Shown piece after piece: positions 23,987 through 32,911 of a stretch of DNA of 64,000 bases. A program made the translations under genes and the position numbers. The stretch's first letter is position 1. Every line of letters begins with the position of its first letter. A model generated the notes under the pieces. The model saw nothing but the letters and a program-made list of their open reading frames with translations. It was not told the DNA's origin and made no database searches. The stretch comes from Devosia sp. YIM 151766 (GTDB lineage: Bacteria > Pseudomonadota > Alphaproteobacteria > Rhizobiales > Devosiaceae): positions 310,001 through 374,000 of the forward strand of contig NZ_CP127251.1 in assembly GCF_030285925.1 (NCBI RefSeq). Reading direction: 5' to 3'.

Positions 23987-25057
23987 TCAGGTGTCCCGTG
24001 GCCGATAGATGCGCTGGCCGTCGCGTTCGATGATCCCGTTCTGCGGCAGCCGGGCCGAGCTGCGCACGATGAGATCGCCGGTGAGGATGCGGTGCTCGGC
24101 CTCGATCTCGCCGCTGGCAATCTGGTCCATCAGGATGTCGACGGTTGCTTCTACCATTCGTTTGACCGACTGGCTCATGGAGGTGATGCCATAGGAGGTC
24201 CAGGTCGCCGGGCCGACATTGTCATAGCCGACAATGGAGATATCCTCCGGAATTCGGAGGTTGAATTCATAACGGGCGACGTCCATCACCGCGACCGCCA
24301 TATGGTCATTGGCAACGAACAGGGCTTCGGGCCGGTCGGCGCGCGAGAACATCCGGCGGGCCGCCTCCTGCGCCTCGATATGGGAATAATGGCCGGTTTC
24401 GATGGTGACGGCGGTGAAGCCGTGCGCGGCCAGCCCCTCGACATAGCCCTGATGGCGATCGCGGTTGGTCGATGAGTTTTCGAGGCCCGCAATGTAGCCG
24501 AAGCTCTTGTGCCCGCCGGCGACGAGGAATTCGGCGATGCGCCGGCCACCCTCGCGATTGCGCGTCGTCACGCTCGACACCGCGTCGCGCTCGGTGGTGC
24601 GGTTGAGCAGCACGACCGGGATGCCGGCCGTTGCGCATTCTTCCGACAATTCGGAAGAGAGCGAGGTCGAGGCGAGGATGATGCCATCGACGCGATATTG
24701 CATGAGCTGGTCGAAAACCGGGTCGCTGTCGCGATCCTTGAAGCCGGTGAACAACAGCAGATGGTAATTCTCGGCGGCCAGGGCCCGCCCCAATTCCTCG
24801 AGCACGTCGGGATAGAACAGGTTTTCCAGATAGGCCATCACCACTGCGATGATGCGCGAGCGATTGGTGATCAGCGAGCGGGCGATGGCATTGGGCCGAT
24901 AGCCAAGCTCCTTGGCCGAGGCCAGCACCTTGGTCCGGGTCTTGGGGGAAATCGAGGCGCCGGGGGTAAAGGTGCGCGAGACGGCCGATTGCGACACGCC
25001 GGCATGCTCGGCGACTTGCGAGGACGTCACGCCCGGCTTTCTTACTCCGCTGTCCAT
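23987..25057 (-). CDS. LacI-family transcriptional regulator
   Basis: A 356-residue repressor. The N-terminal HTH is TSSQVAEHAGVSQSAVSRTF followed by the hinge helix RPNAIARSL. The periplasmic-binding-protein-like core starts IIAVVMAYLENLFYPDVLEE and includes VDGIILAST, FVANDHMAVAVMDVARYE and ISIVGYDNVGPATW. It would bind a small effector from the pathway. Six palindromes of consensus TTGCATACGTATGCAA lie at five promoter regions around it. One is upstream of its own operon (27169-27184), predicting autoregulation. Its start overlaps the SDR stop by 16 bp. Confidence 0.9.
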   Translation of the reverse strand: MDSGVRKPGVTSSQVAEHAGVSQSAVSRTFTPGASISPKTRTKVLASAKELGYRPNAIARSLITNRSRIIAVVMAYLENLFYPDVLEELGRALAAENYHLLLFTGFKDRDSDPVFDQLMQYRVDGIILASTSLSSELSEECATAGIPVVLLNRTTERDAVSSVTTRNREGGRRIAEFLVAGGHKSFGYIAGLENSSTNRDRHQGYVEGLAAHGFTAVTIETGHYSHIEAQEAARRMFSRADRPEALFVANDHMAVAVMDVARYEFNLRIPEDISIVGYDNVGPATWTSYGITSMSQSVKRMVEATVDILMDQIASGEIEAEHRILTGDLIVRSSARLPQNGIIERDGQRIYRPRDT

Positions 25058-25806
25058 CCGCCATCCACCAGAAGTGATGTGCCGGTGATCAGCGCCGCGG
25101 CGTCGGACGCCAGAAACACGATCGGCCCCATCAGGTCTTCCACTCTGCCCAGGCGGCCAAGTTTGATCTTGGAGAGCACCCAGCGTCTAAAATCCGGGTC
25201 GCTCAGGTTCCTGGCCGTCAACTCGGTTTCGACAAAGGTCGGGCAAACCGTATTGACCCGGATATTATGGGCCCCCAGCTCGATTGCCATGGCTTTTGTC
25301 AGCCCCTCCACAGCATGTTTGCTGGCGGCGTAAACGGCGCGCCTCGGCCCGCCGACATGCCCCATCTGCGAGGAGATATGGATGATCGCGCCCGGCCGGC
25401 CCGCTGCGACCAGCCTGCCCGCGACCGCCTGGGACACGAAGAGCGTCGCGGCAAGGTTGACATCCATCACCGCGCGATAGTCTTCCGGGGTGATGTCGGC
25501 AAAGTCGGAATGCCGCGCCGTGCCGGCCGAATTGACCAGGATGTCGAATGGCTCGACATCGTTGACGAAAGCCTGCACCGTCCCGGTATCGGTAATGTCG
25601 AGCGCCACGCCTTCGGCCGTCAGCGCCGCCGCGACCATCTGCTGAATGACCGCTTCGATATCGCGGGCCGTCCGCGCAGCGATGGTCACCGCCGCCCCGG
25701 CTTCCGCCAGGGCCACCGCCGCACCCAATCCGATGCCGCGTGTGCCGCCGGTGACCAGAGCGCGCTTGCCGTCGAGGCGGAAACTTGGCGTGGTCGGCAG
25801 GGTCAT
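25042..25806 (-). CDS. SDR family oxidoreductase
   Basis: A 254-residue classical SDR. It has TGGTRGIGLGAAVALAEAG as cofactor loop, an Ala-Arg after the second strand (IAARTARD, suggesting NADP tolerance), NSAGTARH, Ser in HISSQMGHVGG, YAASKHAVEGLTKA and a C-terminal LLVDGGW. The substrate is unknown. It is the second gene of an operon led by HisD-like paralog 2 and followed by the LacI regulator. Successive oxidations of one substrate by the two enzymes would fit. ATG 25806 lies 1 bp after the upstream stop. Confidence 0.87.
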   Translation of the reverse strand: MTLPTTPSFRLDGKRALVTGGTRGIGLGAAVALAEAGAAVTIAARTARDIEAVIQQMVAAALTAEGVALDITDTGTVQAFVNDVEPFDILVNSAGTARHSDFADITPEDYRAVMDVNLAATLFVSQAVAGRLVAAGRPGAIIHISSQMGHVGGPRRAVYAASKHAVEGLTKAMAIELGAHNIRVNTVCPTFVETELTARNLSDPDFRRWVLSKIKLGRLGRVEDLMGPIVFLASDAAALITGTSLLVDGGWTAE

Positions 25807-25807
25807 G

Positions 25808-27136
25808 CTATTCCGCCGCCTCCGTGCGGGGCGTCGCACCCATGCCATAGGGCACGTTGCGCCCGCCATAGCGGCGCACCCGCACATTGGCCTGTTCGGC
25901 ATGGCCGACAAAGCCTTCGAGCATCGACAGGCGCGAACCATACTCGCCGATCATGGTCGAGGCCGCGTCGGTCGTCACGGTCTGCCAGGTACAGGTCTTC
26001 ATGAATTTCCCCACCCACAATCCACCCGTATAGCGCGCCGCCTTCATCGTGGGGAGGGTGTGATTGGTGCCGATGACTTTGTCGCCATAGGCCACATTGG
26101 TGCGCGGCCCCAGGAACAGCGCGCCGTAATTGGTCAGGTTGTCGCGGAACCACAGGTCGCGGTCCGTCATGACCTGCACATGTTCGGAGGCGATGCGGTC
26201 GGCTTCGGCCAGCATCTCCTCATAGCTGTCGCAGACGATGACCTCGCCGAAATCGGCCCAGGCTTTGCCGGCGATGTCGGCGGTTGGCAGGATGGTCAAC
26301 AGCCGCTCGATCTCCGCCATCGTCTCGCGGGCGAGCTTTTCCGAATTGGTCAGCAGGATCGCCGGGCTGGTAGGGCCGTGCTCGGCCTGCCCCAAAAGGT
26401 CGGTGGCGCAGATTTCGCCATCCACAATCTCGTCGGCGATGATTAGCGTTTCGGTGGGGCCGGCGAAAAGATCGATGCCGACGCGCCCATAGAGCTGGCG
26501 CTTGGCTTCGGCAACGAAGGCATTGCCGGGGCCCACCAGCATGTCGACCGGAGCGATGGATTCGGTGCCGATGGCCATGGCGCCGATGGCCTGGACGCCG
26601 CCCAGCACGTAGATTTCATCGGCACCGGCCATCGCCTGTGCGGCAACGACAGCCGGTGCCGGCTTGGCTCCGAAAGGTGGAGCGCAAGTGATGACGCGCT
26701 CGCATCCGGCCACCTTGGCGGTGATCACCGACATATGGGCCGAGGCGAGCAGCGGATATTTCCCGCCGGGCACGTAACAGCCCACGGCGTTGATCGGCAC
26801 GTGCTTGTGGCCCAGCGTCACCCCCGGCAGCGTCTCGATCTCGAGATCCTGCATCGTGTCGCGCTGCGCCTGGGCGAAATTGCGCACCTGGCTCTGGGCG
26901 AATTCGATGTCATGAAGGTCCTGGTCGGTCAATTGCGCCAGGCAATCGTCGATTTCCGCCTGGCTTAATCGGAAATCCTTGCGGTCCCAATTGTCGAACT
27001 TACGCGACAATTCGCGCACGGCCTGGTCGCCGCCCTTCTCGATATCGGCCAGAATGCCCTCGACAATGGCGCGCACCTGCCGATCGGCCTCCGCCCTCGC
27101 CTCGACATCCTTGCCCCGCTTGAGCCAGACTGGCAT
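25808..27136 (-). CDS. Histidinol-dehydrogenase-family protein, paralog 2
   Basis: A 442-residue HisD-family enzyme. It has [43 protein letters not shown] (Gln/His ligands), ASEHVQV (Glu-His), [13 protein letters not shown] and [14 protein letters not shown]. It is clearly related to paralog 1 at 19584 but divergent, and has a longer C-terminus ending PRTEAAE. As there, an alcohol-to-acid dehydrogenase role similar to HpsN is more likely than histidine synthesis. A strong GGGAGG precedes the ATG at 27136. Operator 3 lies 33 bp upstream, making this the first gene of the HisD-SDR-lacI operon. Confidence 0.87.
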   Translation of the reverse strand: MPVWLKRGKDVEARAEADRQVRAIVEGILADIEKGGDQAVRELSRKFDNWDRKDFRLSQAEIDDCLAQLTDQDLHDIEFAQSQVRNFAQAQRDTMQDLEIETLPGVTLGHKHVPINAVGCYVPGGKYPLLASAHMSVITAKVAGCERVITCAPPFGAKPAPAVVAAQAMAGADEIYVLGGVQAIGAMAIGTESIAPVDMLVGPGNAFVAEAKRQLYGRVGIDLFAGPTETLIIADEIVDGEICATDLLGQAEHGPTSPAILLTNSEKLARETMAEIERLLTILPTADIAGKAWADFGEVIVCDSYEEMLAEADRIASEHVQVMTDRDLWFRDNLTNYGALFLGPRTNVAYGDKVIGTNHTLPTMKAARYTGGLWVGKFMKTCTWQTVTTDAASTMIGEYGSRLSMLEGFVGHAEQANVRVRRYGGRNVPYGMGATPRTEAAE

Positions 27137-27168
27137 TTGCCGCCTCCCGAAATCATCATGTATTTATG

Positions 27169-27184
27169 TTGCATACGTATGCAA
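27169..27184. promoter_or_regulatory. LacI-type operator 3 (perfect palindrome)
   Basis: TTGCATACGTATGCAA, an exact 16-bp palindrome and the best of the six sites. It lies upstream of the operon that includes the regulator gene itself. The 84-bp gap 27137-27220 also contains the end of the amidase transcript from the right. Confidence 0.85.
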
Positions 27185-27220
27185 GTTTGTAAACGGCCGA
27201 GTATGGCCAGAATGTCTTTC

Positions 27221-28768
27221 TTAGTCGGGCGCTGGTGCTGCGTGGTCGGTCGCGCGTTCGAAAGCGTCGCCGATCTGAACGATTGTGGCTTCGTCGTCAT
27301 GCCGGCCGACAAGCTGCATGCCGATGGGCAGGCCATTGTCGAAGCCGATGGGCATGGCCAGTACCGGATGGCCGCTTACATTGAAGCCGATAGTGCGCAT
27401 CGGCGTCCAGACCGCCTCTTTCTCGAACGGGGCGGCGGGCAGGGCGGGGGTCAGGGCGCCGACCGTCACCAGGGCATCGTGCCCCAGCAGCAGCGTGTCG
27501 ATCTCGGCGCGGAAGCGCGCCGCTGCCCCGCGCGCGGCCGCAAGCTCCTTATCCGTCACCGCCACGCCGGCAGCAAGGCTGAGAAAGGCGCGGCGGCCGA
27601 AATCCTCCGGCCGGTCCCGCAGGCTGTCGGCATGATAATCGAAGCTCTCCTTATGCAGGATCGCGGCGGCGGCCACCTCGATGCCATGATAGTCAGGCAG
27701 CTCGACTTCCTCGATGATCGCGCCAAGCAGCGACAGGCTGGAGATTGCGGCGTCCATGGCGGACAGCACGGCGGGCGCCGTCTGGCTGTCATGGGCGAAC
27801 CAGGCCCGGGCGTAACCGATGCGCAGGCCGGCGACCGGTCTGCCGAGGAGGCGCGAGGCAGAGCGCTCCGGAGAATGATCGGCGATGACGTCCAGCGTGG
27901 CGGCGGCCTCGGCCACCGTGGCGCTCATAGGGCCGACATGGTCCATGCTTTCCGACATGGGCAATATGCCATGGCGCGGCACACTGCCATAGGTGGGCTT
28001 CAGCCCGACAATGCCGCAATAGAAGGCCGGGCCGCGAAGCGAGCCGCCCGTATCGGTCCCCAGCGTGGTGCGCAGCAAGCCGCCGGCCACGGCGACGGCG
28101 CTGCCGGACGAGGAGCCGCCGGTAATATGCTGGAGGCTCCAGGGATTGCGTGCCGGCGGAAAGGCGCCGCGATTGTCGGGCCCGACCGTGCCCCATTCAT
28201 ATGTCGCGAGCTTGCCGATGACGATGGCGCCGGCCTGGCGCAGGCGCTCCACCACCAGCGCGTCGGCCGCCGCGATTGCGGTCCTGCGTCCCGGCGCATT
28301 GGCCGTGGTCGGCAGGCCGGCAACGTCGATCAGATCCTTGATGCCGATGGGAATGCCGTGGAGATGGCCGATATGGCCGCCGGCGGCGATTGCGGCATCG
28401 GCCCGCCGGGCGGCCGCCAGCGCGCCTTCCTCGTCCATGCTGTAGAACGCGCGATAGGTTGGGTCCCGCGCTTCGATCCGTCGCAGGCAGGCTTCGACGA
28501 GGCCGAGAGAGGTCAGCCGGCCGTCCCGCAGCATCTGGCCCTGCTCGAAGAAAGACCGGTCCAGAGCCGCATCGGCGATAGCATCGCTCGTGGCGTCGGG
28601 GCCGGCTGCGAGCCCCGAAAGCCCGTCGCTCATCCACTCAGCGAGCTTGCGGACGCTTTCCGCCTCGTCCGCGGACAGCGTCAAGCCATGGCGTTCGACG
28701 GCGGCATCGAATGCCAGGCGCTTGTCGTCCTCCGGATGTTGCACCAAGCCCGCGTCTCCCGATGCCAT
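27221..28768 (-). CDS. Amidase-signature hydrolase with an N-terminal helical extension
   Basis: A 515-residue amidase-signature enzyme. The Ser-cisSer-Lys triad is visible: Lys in HGIPIGIKDLIDVAG, the cis-Ser region TGGSSSGSAVAVAGG and the nucleophile region GTDTGGSLRGPAFYCG. The first ~75 residues precede the amidase fold and include LSADEAESVRKLAEWMSDGL, which loosely resembles the small GatC/AtzG-type partner subunits. This could be a fused version of the separate pair encoded at 32908-34532 (inference). It hydrolyses an amide of unknown identity in the cytosol. The ATG overlaps the stop of the ABC ATPase by one base (TAATG), so transport and hydrolysis are coupled. Confidence 0.87.
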   Translation of the reverse strand: MASGDAGLVQHPEDDKRLAFDAAVERHGLTLSADEAESVRKLAEWMSDGLSGLAAGPDATSDAIADAALDRSFFEQGQMLRDGRLTSLGLVEACLRRIEARDPTYRAFYSMDEEGALAAARRADAAIAAGGHIGHLHGIPIGIKDLIDVAGLPTTANAPGRRTAIAAADALVVERLRQAGAIVIGKLATYEWGTVGPDNRGAFPPARNPWSLQHITGGSSSGSAVAVAGGLLRTTLGTDTGGSLRGPAFYCGIVGLKPTYGSVPRHGILPMSESMDHVGPMSATVAEAAATLDVIADHSPERSASRLLGRPVAGLRIGYARAWFAHDSQTAPAVLSAMDAAISSLSLLGAIIEEVELPDYHGIEVAAAAILHKESFDYHADSLRDRPEDFGRRAFLSLAAGVAVTDKELAAARGAAARFRAEIDTLLLGHDALVTVGALTPALPAAPFEKEAVWTPMRTIGFNVSGHPVLAMPIGFDNGLPIGMQLVGRHDDEATIVQIGDAFERATDHAAPAPD

Positions 28769-29826
28769 TATTGACTCGTAGCGATACGCTGGCCGCTGGT
28801 CCGGTCAAAGAGGTGACAGGCGGAAGGGGCGATATTGATGCGCACGACGTCGCCGATTTCGGCGCGATAATCCTTGCCGACCTTGATGGATACCAATTCA
28901 TCCGCCACGCGCATCGAGATCATCGTGGCTTCGCCGAGAAGCTCCACCGAATAGATCGGGGCCTCGATATGGCCATTGCTCTCGGCCAGCACGGCGTCTT
29001 CGGCACGGAAACCCAGCGTCACCGGGCCGTTATCCGTGGCCGGCAGGCCGTCGACGCGGATATTCCCGCCGGTAAAGACGCCCGCCTGGATGTCGCCATG
29101 CACCAGGTTCATCGCCGGAGACCCGATGAAGCTCGCCACGAACGTATTGGCCGGGCGGTCGTAAATCTCCATCGGCGTGCCGACCTGCTGGATCAGCCCC
29201 TTGTTCATCACCACGACGCGGTCGGCCAGGGTCATGGCCTCGATCTGGTCATGCGTGACATAGATGGTGGTGCGCTTGAGCGTGTGGTGCAGGTTCTTGA
29301 TCTGCGCCCGGGTCGAAACCCGCAGCTTGGCGTCGAGATTGGAGAGCGGCTCGTCCATCAGGAAGGCATTGGGTTCGCGGACGATGGCGCGGGCCAGGGC
29401 CACGCGCTGCCGCTGACCGCCGGACAAGGCCGCCGGCCGGCGTTGCAGGAAGTCGTCGAGCTCCACCATCCGGCTCGCCGCCATGACCCGCTCATGATGC
29501 TGCTCCTGCGGCACCTTGCGCACCTTGAGCGGGAAGCGGATGTTTTCGTAGACCGTCATGTTCGGATAGAGCCCATAGCTCTGGAACACCATCGAGATGT
29601 CGCGGTCCTTGGGCTCGAGCTTGTTGACGAGCCGGTCGCCGATCCAGATTTCGCCCTCGGTGACGTCCTCGAGCCCGGCGATCATGCGCATGGTCGTGGT
29701 CTTGCCGCAGCCCGAGGGGCCGAGCAGCACCAGGAATTCCTGGTCGGCGATGTCGAGGTTGAACTTGTCGACGCCGACGAAGCCGTTCCAGCGCTTGGAG
29801 ACGTTCCTGAGACGGATCTGGGCCAT
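28768..29826 (-). CDS. ABC transporter ATPase, UgpC/MalK type
   Basis: A 352-residue ATPase with a full MalK-type layout: Walker A GPSGCGKTT, Q-loop MVFQSYGLYPN, signature [15 protein letters not shown], Walker [12 protein letters not shown], and switch His in YVTHDQIEAMTLADRVVVM. The C-terminal TOBE-like regulatory domain runs from about residue 240. It energises the two permeases encoded upstream. Unlike the homologous gene at 12997, this copy is intact and keeps the ADRVVVM segment that is disrupted there. Confidence 0.92.
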   Translation of the reverse strand: MAQIRLRNVSKRWNGFVGVDKFNLDIADQEFLVLLGPSGCGKTTTMRMIAGLEDVTEGEIWIGDRLVNKLEPKDRDISMVFQSYGLYPNMTVYENIRFPLKVRKVPQEQHHERVMAASRMVELDDFLQRRPAALSGGQRQRVALARAIVREPNAFLMDEPLSNLDAKLRVSTRAQIKNLHHTLKRTTIYVTHDQIEAMTLADRVVVMNKGLIQQVGTPMEIYDRPANTFVASFIGSPAMNLVHGDIQAGVFTGGNIRVDGLPATDNGPVTLGFRAEDAVLAESNGHIEAPIYSVELLGEATMISMRVADELVSIKVGKDYRAEIGDVVRINIAPSACHLFDRTSGQRIATSQ

Positions 29827-29830
29827 GCTA

Positions 29831-30721
29831 TCAGCCTTTCACTGCGCCGGCGGTCAGTCCGCTGACGATCTGGCGTTGGAAGAACAGGACGAGGATGAAG
29901 AGCGGCACGGTGGCCGAGACCACGGCGGCCACGGCATACATGACATTGCCGGCCTGGTAGATGGAGCTCATGAAGCTCTGGATCTTGGGAACCATGGTCT
30001 GGTTGTCCTGGCTCAGCAGCATCGCGGTCACCGCGAAGTCGTTATAGGCCAAAAGGAAGCTGAACAGGCCCGTCGTCACCACGCCCGGCCACATCACCGG
30101 AATGATGACGCGGCGGAATGCCCCGAAGCGGGAGCAGCCGTCGACCATGGCGCTTTCGTCCAGATCCTTGGGAATCGACAGGAAGAACGAATGCAGCATC
30201 CACAAGGTGAAAGGCTGGTTGATGGCGACCAGCACGATGATGGCCGTCGGCAGGTGCCCCCAGATATTGAGCTGGAAGAACGGCAGCAGATATCCCGAAA
30301 CCAGGGTGATATGCGGCATGGCGCGGAAGATCAGCGCCGCGATCAGGATCCAGTACGAATAGCGGAAGCCGGAGCGCGCCAGGGCATAGCCGCCCAGCGT
30401 GCCGAAGGTCAGCGAAATGACGACGACGCAGACGGTGACGATGATGGTATTGCCGGCGGCGCGCCAGAACTCGTTGATGACCCAGGCGCCGTGATAGCCG
30501 GCGCCGGTGAACTGCGATCCGGTCTGCGCCTCGGTGGCCGGCCCGGTGACGGCATTCCACCAGCTCAGCCGGGAGAAGAAGTCCGCTTCGACCTTGAACG
30601 ACCCCCATACGGTCCAGAGAAACGGAAAGGCCGCGGCGAAGAGCCAGAGCAGGATGAAGGCGAGGGAAACGGTCCTGAGCAGGACCGAGCTCTGCTGCTG
30701 CGTGGTCGCGCTCATGCTCAT
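29831..30721 (-). CDS. ABC transporter permease, MalG/UgpE type
   Basis: A 296-residue inner-membrane permease with about six spans. The first is VSLAFILLWLFAAAFPFLWT, and the EAA loop reads DESAMVDGCSRFGAFRRVII. It ends in the class-typical RQIVSGLTAGAVKG. Its ATG overlaps the stop of the other permease (ATGA), and the ATPase start follows its stop by 4 bp. Confidence 0.9.
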   Translation of the reverse strand: MSMSATTQQQSSVLLRTVSLAFILLWLFAAAFPFLWTVWGSFKVEADFFSRLSWWNAVTGPATEAQTGSQFTGAGYHGAWVINEFWRAAGNTIIVTVCVVVISLTFGTLGGYALARSGFRYSYWILIAALIFRAMPHITLVSGYLLPFFQLNIWGHLPTAIIVLVAINQPFTLWMLHSFFLSIPKDLDESAMVDGCSRFGAFRRVIIPVMWPGVVTTGLFSFLLAYNDFAVTAMLLSQDNQTMVPKIQSFMSSIYQAGNVMYAVAAVVSATVPLFILVLFFQRQIVSGLTAGAVKG

Positions 30722-31749
30722 GCCCTCTTGTGGTTGAATTCGCGCCAGGTGCTGCGCAGCACCGGCAATAGCAGGATGACGACGCCAATGATGGTCAGCA
30801 CCGAGGTCGCCGAGGCGGAGCCGAACAATTGCGTGTCGCCCCCGACCAGGTCCTGGTAGATGGAGGAGCTGAGCGAGGAGGCATTGGCCTGCGCGTTGAA
30901 GCCGACGATCGGCTCGAACACGCGGAAATTATCCATCAGCTGTACGAGCGCGATAAAGGTCGCCAGCGGCAGCAGCGCCGGCATCACCACGTAGCGGATG
31001 CGCTCCCAGCGATTGGCGCCGTCGACCATCGCCGATTCCAGCGTATCCTGCGGCACCGTTTGCAGGCCGGCATAGAAGACGACGAAGGAAAAGGGCGCAT
31101 TGGTCCACACGCCATAGATCAGTAGCATGATCCAGGTCAGCGGCGCCGAGGCCTGGAGATAGAGATTGGGATCGTTGAAAAGGCGTTGCAGGTTCGCCCC
31201 GATAATGCCGGACGCATTGGTCATCCAATAGAGGATCAGCGAACCGATGAGCGGCGTGATCATCATGGGCAGAAGCGAGAAGAAGATGGCCGGCCCCTTC
31301 ATGGCCCGCGGTAGATTGTTGACGCCGAGCGCGATCAGGAAACCGAGCAGCATGGCGATCGGCGTCACCACGAAAGTATAGGTCAGCGTGAAAGCCAGGG
31401 CCCGATATAGCGGCAGTGAATAGAGCCGCGAGACGATGTCGCCGAAGCCGTTATTGTCGGCGAAGATGGCCGCGACCTCGGCCGTCGCGAGATGCGCGCG
31501 ATTGAAATAGGTTCCCAGGCCATTGAACTTGCCGAGAGGTTCGCGCGCCTTCAGCTCCGCGCTGGCAGCCGCGTCGACATGCGAGGCCGTGGTGCAGCCG
31601 AACGGCCCGCACGATTCAACCGTCACCAGCACGCGGTCATGTTCAACGAACAGGGATTGGGTGATCACCGAAATCACCGGCAGGGCGATGAACAGCAGCA
31701 TCAGCAGCGCTGAAGGCAGGATAAACCAGAAGAACGTTCTATGACGCAC
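30718..31749 (-). CDS. ABC transporter permease, MalF/UgpA type
   Basis: A 343-residue inner-membrane permease. After MRHRTFFWFILPSALLMLLF (first span) comes a large periplasmic insert of roughly 75 residues with two Cys (SCGPFGCTT). Five further spans follow, with the EAA loop LESAMVDGANRWERIRYVVM. The GTG at 31749 is chosen because GAGG lies about 7 nt upstream and it gives a normal first span. The frame is open much further upstream, but over the operator. First gene of the transporter/amidase operon. Confidence 0.87.
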   Translation of the reverse strand: MRHRTFFWFILPSALLMLLFIALPVISVITQSLFVEHDRVLVTVESCGPFGCTTASHVDAAASAELKAREPLGKFNGLGTYFNRAHLATAEVAAIFADNNGFGDIVSRLYSLPLYRALAFTLTYTFVVTPIAMLLGFLIALGVNNLPRAMKGPAIFFSLLPMMITPLIGSLILYWMTNASGIIGANLQRLFNDPNLYLQASAPLTWIMLLIYGVWTNAPFSFVVFYAGLQTVPQDTLESAMVDGANRWERIRYVVMPALLPLATFIALVQLMDNFRVFEPIVGFNAQANASSLSSSIYQDLVGGDTQLFGSASATSVLTIIGVVILLLPVLRSTWREFNHKRA

Positions 31750-31792
31750 GAATAGACCTCGTTCGCTGCCTCGGGGATCGGCGGATGCATTT

Positions 31793-31808
31793 TTGCATAC
31801 GAATGCAA
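31793..31808. promoter_or_regulatory. LacI-type operator 4
   Basis: TTGCATACGAATGCAA, 43 bp upstream of the GTG of the permease operon (31749). It lies in the 121-bp gap after the SnoaL-like gene, showing that the permease operon has its own regulated promoter. Confidence 0.82.
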
Positions 31809-31870
31809 AGCGGTAAAGTACCAACTGCGCACGGCCCGTCTTTGTCGGGCAAGGGCTTGGAAGGGCGGGA

Positions 31871-32911
31871 CTATTCGGGGAAGCGTCCGCGCCTGAAGAA
31901 GCTCTGCATGCGCGCGAAAACGTCCACGCCCATCTGCAATAGCAGGTTGGGAATATCCATCGGCACCCAGTTTTCCCGGATGATGCCCTCATGGTGATAG
32001 TAGAAGTCCATGACGCGCACCGTGACCACCTTGCCGGTCGGCGCCATGCCAAAGATGCTGCCGCCCAGATGCGTGGCCTCGACACTTGGCCAGCCGCCGG
32101 TCACCGAGACCGGACCGTCGCCGAGCCGCACATAATGGCCCACTCCATGGCGGTCCGGAAAGGCCGATATCCAGGGCACGGCGTGGTAGTCGACATAATT
32201 CTGCCAGCCGCGCGCCGTGCCGATGCCGGCCGGGCCGTACCACATGAACTTCTCGTGCCAGAACTGCTTCTGGCTGCTGGCCAGATAGCTGCGGCGCGGA
32301 TTTTCGGCGTCATGCCGATAGCCGTGAATACCGCCATGCATGGCAAGGGTCTGCGCCAGCGACGCCGCGCCGATCCCCGCATCCACCGGGTCGAGACAGA
32401 TCGCTCCCGGGCCGATAGGGGATGGCCATTGCAATTCGCGCCCGAGGCTGGGCGCAATCGGCCAGAAGCCGGCTTGCCGCATGAGGTCGAGAAGGTCGAA
32501 CAGCACGCTGCTTTGGACGATGCGGCCATTCTCGACCCGGTGCACTTCGCCGGCGCGCAGGAAGACCGTCCTGCCGGTGGCCGGAATGCCGAGCCAGTCC
32601 TCGCGGAAAACGCCAGCATAATGCCCCATCGTGGCGACCAGGTCCTGTTCCTGGTAGCGGCCCGCCGCCACGATAAGGTCGCGCCGCTCCAGGTCGGGGA
32701 TGGCGGTCAGCAAGGGCCGCCACACCCGTTCGGCAATGGTGGCTGGCCGGTGCATCTCATTGAGCGGATGCGACCCTCGCCAATGGGCGTCGGGGCTGTA
32801 GACGGCGGCGATGCGGTCCTCCAGCCCCGCAAGGCCCCCACCGGCGATCGACGCGATGGCTTGCATCACGAAGCGCTTGTTTTCAACGACGAGGTCGGGA
32901 GCGATAGTCAT
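31871..32911 (-). CDS. Long SnoaL/NTF2-like protein, second copy type
   Basis: A 346-residue protein that appears to contain two NTF2-like units. The first runs about residues 5-150, from KRFVMQAIASIAGGGLAGLE through AVYSPDAHWRGSHPLNEM and ending GRIVQSSVLFDLLDLMRQAG. The second runs about 195-335 (SYLASSQKQFWHEKFMWYGP to VMDFYYHHEGIIRENWVPMD). It resembles SnoaL-like polyketide cyclases, but the reaction is unknown. It shares its general two-unit plan with the protein at 17507, though I see little direct sequence identity. Its ATG overlaps the amidase stop (ATGA). Last gene of the operon that starts with the solute-binding protein. Confidence 0.77.
   Translation of the reverse strand: MTIAPDLVVENKRFVMQAIASIAGGGLAGLEDRIAAVYSPDAHWRGSHPLNEMHRPATIAERVWRPLLTAIPDLERRDLIVAAGRYQEQDLVATMGHYAGVFREDWLGIPATGRTVFLRAGEVHRVENGRIVQSSVLFDLLDLMRQAGFWPIAPSLGRELQWPSPIGPGAICLDPVDAGIGAASLAQTLAMHGGIHGYRHDAENPRRSYLASSQKQFWHEKFMWYGPAGIGTARGWQNYVDYHAVPWISAFPDRHGVGHYVRLGDGPVSVTGGWPSVEATHLGGSIFGMAPTGKVVTVRVMDFYYHHEGIIRENWVPMDIPNLLLQMGVDVFARMQSFFRRGRFPE

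Noticed and set aside
19584..27136. Annotating the two HisD-family genes as histidine biosynthesis (hisD)
   Set aside because: No other his genes are nearby, two divergent copies sit in a LacI-controlled catabolic block, and HisD-fold enzymes with other substrates are known.
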